Assembly: GCA_018656005.1 (NCBI GenBank)
Contig: JABHZW010000021.1
Span: 1 to 64,000 of the forward strand
Reading direction: 5' to 3'
Length of the DNA stretch: 64,000 nt
Source of the DNA: Candidatus Pseudelusimicrobium marinum
GTDB taxonomy: Bacteria > Elusimicrobiota > Elusimicrobia > Elusimicrobiales > Elusimicrobiaceae
The notes beneath the pieces are model-generated. The model ran no database searches, was not told the DNA's origin, and was given only the letters and a program-made list of their open reading frames with translations. Position 1 is the first letter of the stretch. The number at the start of each line of letters is the position of its first letter. Position numbers and translations under genes: made by a program. Positions 60,394 through 64,000 of this stretch are shown here, one piece after another.

Positions 60394-61815
60394 ATGTTTT
60401 TAGATATAACAATAGGATATTGGATATTCATGAAATCCCTGTTCTACTTTTGCGCAGTAGTTATTATGATAAGTAGTACAGACGACTTCTTTATAGACCT
60501 TGTTTACTGGTTGTATGTCTTACCAAAAAGAAAATTTTCTAAAAAGTTTCCACACAACACACTTCTAAAAGATTTTAACACTAAACCAGAAAAACAAATA
60601 GCCGTTATGGTTCCAGCTTGGAAAGAAGAAGCTGTTATAGAAAAAATGGCTAGATTAACCATTGAGAAAATTCAGTATAAAAATTATCAACTTTTTATTG
60701 GCACCTATCCAAACGATAAAGAAACTCAAGAAAAGGTGGATATCGTATGCAAAAATCATAAACAAGTACATAAAGTGGTTAATAAAAAATCAGGACCAAC
60801 CACAAAAGCAGACTGTTTAAACAATATAATGGAAGCTGTTTTCGCTTATGAGAAAAAGCATAAAATGAAATTTGAAGTTATTGCTTATAGTGATGCAGAA
60901 GATATTATTTTCCCTATACAATTAAAACTTATGAATGCATTGTGTCCTACTTATGGGCTAGTACAATTACCAGTGTTTTCGCTTAAAAGAAAACTTTGGC
61001 AAATTACAGGTTCGCATTATATGGACGAATTTGCAGAATCGCATTTGAAAGATTTACCAGTGCGGGAATTCTTAACAGGTAATGTACCAAGTGCAGGTGT
61101 TGGGACAGCTTTTTCCAGAGAAGCAATAGAAAAATTACATTATAAAAATAATGGATTTGTCTTTAACCCTACCAGCTTAGCAGAAGACTACGAAATAGGG
61201 TTCACCTTACACGATATGGGCTTTAAAGAAACCATTTGTTTAATGCCTACACCAAAGGAATATAGAAGCAAAAACACTGTGCTCGATTGTCCTTATATCG
61301 CCGTACAGGAATATTTCCCAAGCAACTTTATTCGTGCTGTAAAACAAAAAAGTAGATGGATATCCGGCATAGTATTTCAAGGCACAAAACATATCGGCTG
61401 GCCAGACGAGTTTTGGAAAACTTATATACTTTTACGAGATAGAAAATCCATAATAACAAATCCTATTATGATACTTGCCTACTTTGTAGCGCTACATATT
61501 ATAGCTATGGAAGTACATTCTGGTTTAGGCGACGGTATGTATTGGTTTCCTAACCTTGTACCATTAGATTCTTGGTTATGGATCATACTTATATTTAACG
61601 GATTTTACCTCTCCAACAGAATTCTACAACGGTTTATAGCTGTTTACAGAATATACGGACTACCACATGCACTTATAAGTCCAATTAGAATTATCTGGAG
61701 CAATATAGTAAACTTCTTTGCATTTATACATGCATTTAGATTAATAAGAGGGTCTGATGCAAAAGACGAAAACCCTATATGGGATAAAACCGCACACGAA
61801 TTCCCAGATGTCTAA
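60394..61815 (+). CDS. nfrB: NfrB-like family 2 glycosyltransferase (exopolysaccharide synthase)
   Basis: The 473-residue membrane protein has an N-terminal transmembrane segment, a GT2 domain (about 65-335) with VPAWKEEAVIEKMA, GTYPND, YSDAED, LAEDYEIG and QKSRWISG (QxxRW of processive synthases), and about four C-terminal membrane segments. It closely follows the NfrB pattern. E. coli NfrB is longer because it carries a C-terminal MshEN c-di-GMP domain, which is absent here. GGGGG precedes the ATG. Substrate inferred to be UDP-ManNAc from wecB. Confidence 0.85.
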   Translation: MFLDITIGYWIFMKSLFYFCAVVIMISSTDDFFIDLVYWLYVLPKRKFSKKFPHNTLLKDFNTKPEKQIAVMVPAWKEEAVIEKMARLTIEKIQYKNYQLFIGTYPNDKETQEKVDIVCKNHKQVHKVVNKKSGPTTKADCLNNIMEAVFAYEKKHKMKFEVIAYSDAEDIIFPIQLKLMNALCPTYGLVQLPVFSLKRKLWQITGSHYMDEFAESHLKDLPVREFLTGNVPSAGVGTAFSREAIEKLHYKNNGFVFNPTSLAEDYEIGFTLHDMGFKETICLMPTPKEYRSKNTVLDCPYIAVQEYFPSNFIRAVKQKSRWISGIVFQGTKHIGWPDEFWKTYILLRDRKSIITNPIMILAYFVALHIIAMEVHSGLGDGMYWFPNLVPLDSWLWIILIFNGFYLSNRILQRFIAVYRIYGLPHALISPIRIIWSNIVNFFAFIHAFRLIRGSDAKDENPIWDKTAHEFPDV

Positions 61816-61841
61816 TAAAAACTAAAGGAATATAACAAACT

Positions 61842-64000
61842 ATGAGTTTGAAAAAAACAATATTATTGTTTCTTAGCATTGCATTATTTTTACCAAACTT
61901 GTCTTATGCTCAACAGGAAGAAAAAACTAGTATAAGAAGTTCTGTAAGAACAAACCGTGCTTACGACTTTTATCAGCAGGGCGAATATCAAAAGGCAACT
62001 AAAAACCTAGACGAAGCATTAAGAATAGATCCTAAAAATGAAAAAACTAGAAAATTAAAAATAGAAATTTGCATAAAACAAAACGATATCCCCTGTGCAG
62101 ACGAAGAAACAAAATATTTATTAAAAAACAATCCAGAATCTGCCTATGGTTATTACTATCAAGCAAGAATATACGACGAACTTGACTACCAGAAAAAAAC
62201 ATTTGAAACCTCCTTTATAGGTTTTAGATATCCTGGTTTAAGTTCTGCAGAGGGCGAGTTTCTGTTTAATATAATGCTAAAAAATGCACAAACACCAAAT
62301 GATATAAAAAAAATAGAACGCTGGATGGAAAGCTCTTTAACTTCCAAAAGATTTAAACCAGAATTCTATGCAATGGCATACGAAAGGTTAATAGAGTACG
62401 ATCTTATAGACGATAAACCAAGACAAGCAAGGTTATTAGTAGGCACATATTATAAAACTATAGGCACACCGCCAGAAGAAAAAAGAATATTTTGGGCAGA
62501 TTTGTTTAGCGCTCATAACGAATACAACACTGCTTATATGCTTATTAAAGATTTGCCTTCCGAAGGCAGAGTGTTTGAGATGCAAATAAATTCTCTTCTA
62601 AGTGCACAACGCTATCAAGAAGCTGCAAAATTAGGTGAGAAATATATAAAAACCGTCAGCAGACCAAGTGAAGACCTTTGGTACGGTTTGGCTAATTTAT
62701 ATGACAGAGCGGGATTAATGGAATCTGAATACTACACTATTTATCAAGGAATTAAAAGAACATCCAAAAACGATAAATTAGTTAATAGGTTCTATATAGA
62801 CTTGCTATCTTTGAGAAGTATATGGGAATCTGAAAATAATATAAATGCTAAAAAGATAAACGAAAAGTTAAACGAAAACGAAGTAATATATCTTAGCAGA
62901 ATGTCCAAGGCATACAAAAAGCAACTTGGGTATACTAACAAACTTATTAAAGGTGGACACTTTAGTAAAAAAGAAAAAAAGATGATGCAAAAAACTATAG
63001 CTCTCTTTAACAATAATGGAGATTGGAGAGAATATGCCAGAGAACTTCTACTTGGTAAAAAAGGTTCTGAAGCTAGAGCAGAGGGTATTAAAGCTGCTGG
63101 TGTCGGAGCAGGAGCAGGAGTACAAGCAGACTTAGAAGGATTGCTTATAAAAAAACTTGGCAGGAAATCTCTACAAGAAAGCACCCGAGCAAAAGAGTTA
63201 AATAACCTTGCTAGAGTTTATATGAAACAAGGGAATACTACCGAGGCGGATAAAGCATTAAATAGAGCTATTAAAAAATCTGACGAAGATGATGCTGATG
63301 CAATTTTAGGTATTGCTCAAAGTTATGCAGATATGAAAAATTATGAAAAAGCAATAGAAATCTGCAAGAAATTATTAAAGAAACATCCTAATCATATAAA
63401 CACCTTAACATTGACAGCATATTCTTATATGCAGTTAGATAAAGAAATATATGCAATACCTTATTTAAAAAAAGCATATAATCTTTTACCAACACCAGAA
63501 AGACAGGCTAAAAAAACTCACTTCTCGCAAGAATTAGGACATTTGTATTCAGCTACAAACCAACCAAAAACAGCACTAAATTATTGGAATATATATTTAG
63601 AACAAAGAAAATCTTACGAGGTATCAATGTCTGCAACAGTATCTGCAACTATGATTAAAAATGTATCCTTGGCAGAAGAATATTTAAACCAAGTAAATGT
63701 AAATAATTTGAGCACAGAAGGTCAGGCAGATTATTGGGCAATAAAGGCAGACTTGTTAAATAAACAAAACGAAAAGTTAGTTGCAGGTAGTGCTTATAGA
63801 GTGGCTTTATCAATAGCACCTACTGGAAGTCTATGGGCTACATATGCTTACAATCAAAAAGCTATAAAAGATTATGAAGAAGCAGAATATGCTTTATTTA
63901 GAGCATTAGATTATGAACCAAATAGCTTTACCTATTTGACCGATATGACATATCTTCAAAAAGAAATGAATCAATGGCCAGAAGCACGAATGTATGCACA
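61842..64000 (+). CDS. NfrA-like TPR outer-membrane exopolysaccharide protein, 3' end cut
   Basis: The reading frame is open from the ATG at 61842 to the window end (719 codons, no stop). It has a signal peptide (about 1-24) and many TPR motifs (NRAYDFYQQGEYQKATKNLD; NKQGNTTEADKALNRAIKK; MKNYEKAIEICKKLLKKHPN), with a Gly/Ala stretch near residue 420. NfrA-type proteins export the polysaccharide made by NfrB and serve as phage N4 receptor in E. coli. AAAGGA lies about 12 bases upstream. The predicted outer-membrane barrel would be in the missing part. Confidence 0.75.
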   Translation, partial: MSLKKTILLFLSIALFLPNLSYAQQEEKTSIRSSVRTNRAYDFYQQGEYQKATKNLDEALRIDPKNEKTRKLKIEICIKQNDIPCADEETKYLLKNNPESAYGYYYQARIYDELDYQKKTFETSFIGFRYPGLSSAEGEFLFNIMLKNAQTPNDIKKIERWMESSLTSKRFKPEFYAMAYERLIEYDLIDDKPRQARLLVGTYYKTIGTPPEEKRIFWADLFSAHNEYNTAYMLIKDLPSEGRVFEMQINSLLSAQRYQEAAKLGEKYIKTVSRPSEDLWYGLANLYDRAGLMESEYYTIYQGIKRTSKNDKLVNRFYIDLLSLRSIWESENNINAKKINEKLNENEVIYLSRMSKAYKKQLGYTNKLIKGGHFSKKEKKMMQKTIALFNNNGDWREYARELLLGKKGSEARAEGIKAAGVGAGAGVQADLEGLLIKKLGRKSLQESTRAKELNNLARVYMKQGNTTEADKALNRAIKKSDEDDADAILGIAQSYADMKNYEKAIEICKKLLKKHPNHINTLTLTAYSYMQLDKEIYAIPYLKKAYNLLPTPERQAKKTHFSQELGHLYSATNQPKTALNYWNIYLEQRKSYEVSMSATVSATMIKNVSLAEEYLNQVNVNNLSTEGQADYWAIKADLLNKQNEKLVAGSAYRVALSIAPTGSLWATYAYNQKAIKDYEEAEYALFRALDYEPNSFTYLTDMTYLQKEMNQWPEARMYA

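Noticed and set aside
62792-63184. Minus-strand 130-residue ORF near the right end
   Set aside because: It is antisense to the open nfrA-like reading frame and has low-complexity composition.

Overview
The window is AT-rich DNA from a Gram-negative-type bacterium. Outer-membrane markers are the Pal, CpoB and TolB genes, a PilQ-type secretin, a MipA/OmpV-family protein and an NfrA-like outer-membrane exopolysaccharide protein. The HydE and HydG maturases imply [FeFe]-hydrogenase and therefore an anaerobic or fermentative lifestyle. Many pseudopilins next to secreted proteins carrying a 'TYYP/TYHP' motif recall Elusimicrobiota-like genomes. That placement is an inference from gene content, because no rRNA is present.

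Layout. 1-9309: a 2850-residue PUFA-synthase-like megasynthase (minus) and a small membrane coiled-coil protein. 9310-12095: two tandem internalin-like leucine-rich-repeat (LRR) proteins and about 0.8 kb of non-coding palindromic repeats. 12092-17920: tolB-cpoB-pal, gatB, divergent murJ and an odd initiator-like tRNA. 18030-34161: a large type IV pilus/type II secretion-like locus (minus) with a TPR/OmpA-like protein, a PilM-PilN fusion, PilO-, PilP- and PilQ-like proteins, the PilB/GspE ATPase, the PilC/GspF platform, six pseudopilins and a secreted metallopeptidase. An O-antigen-ligase-like membrane protein lies at its head and a seventh pilin faces it. 34267-41099: tRNA-Thr, three paralogous secreted proteins with sorting-tail-like C-termini, and three secreted repetitive proteins. 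41341-45237: a 48-residue microprotein with its own promoter and a giant PAS/GAF sensor. 45543-47244: a small repressor-controlled module with a two-site operator. 47254-49663: hydE and hydG. 50267-54447: a tight ptsN-like, APC transporter, def, secreted-protein operon. 54511-55774: MipA, tRNA-Asn, DUF378. 55850-57898: an OLD-like ATPase/TOPRIM protein with a zinc-ribbon microprotein and a divergent XRE regulator. 57890-59044: serC. 59139-64000: wecB, nfrB and nfrA-like genes, truncated by the window edge.

The most distinctive signals are: (1) genomic palindromic and tandem repeats translated in frame inside the leader peptides of two prepilins; (2) a family of long imperfect foldback elements directly after gene ends, whose arms differ while some cores are shared; (3) three tandem acyl carrier domains with Thr where the phosphopantetheine Ser is expected; (4) an initiator-like tRNA with C33; (5) a wecB-nfrB-nfrA cluster that fits poly-ManNAc-type exopolysaccharide synthesis but lacks the usual c-di-GMP receptor domain on NfrB; (6) an OLD-like nuclease candidate with a 37-residue zinc ribbon and an XRE regulator; and (7) a repressor with a 38-bp dyad operator controlling two unrecognised genes.
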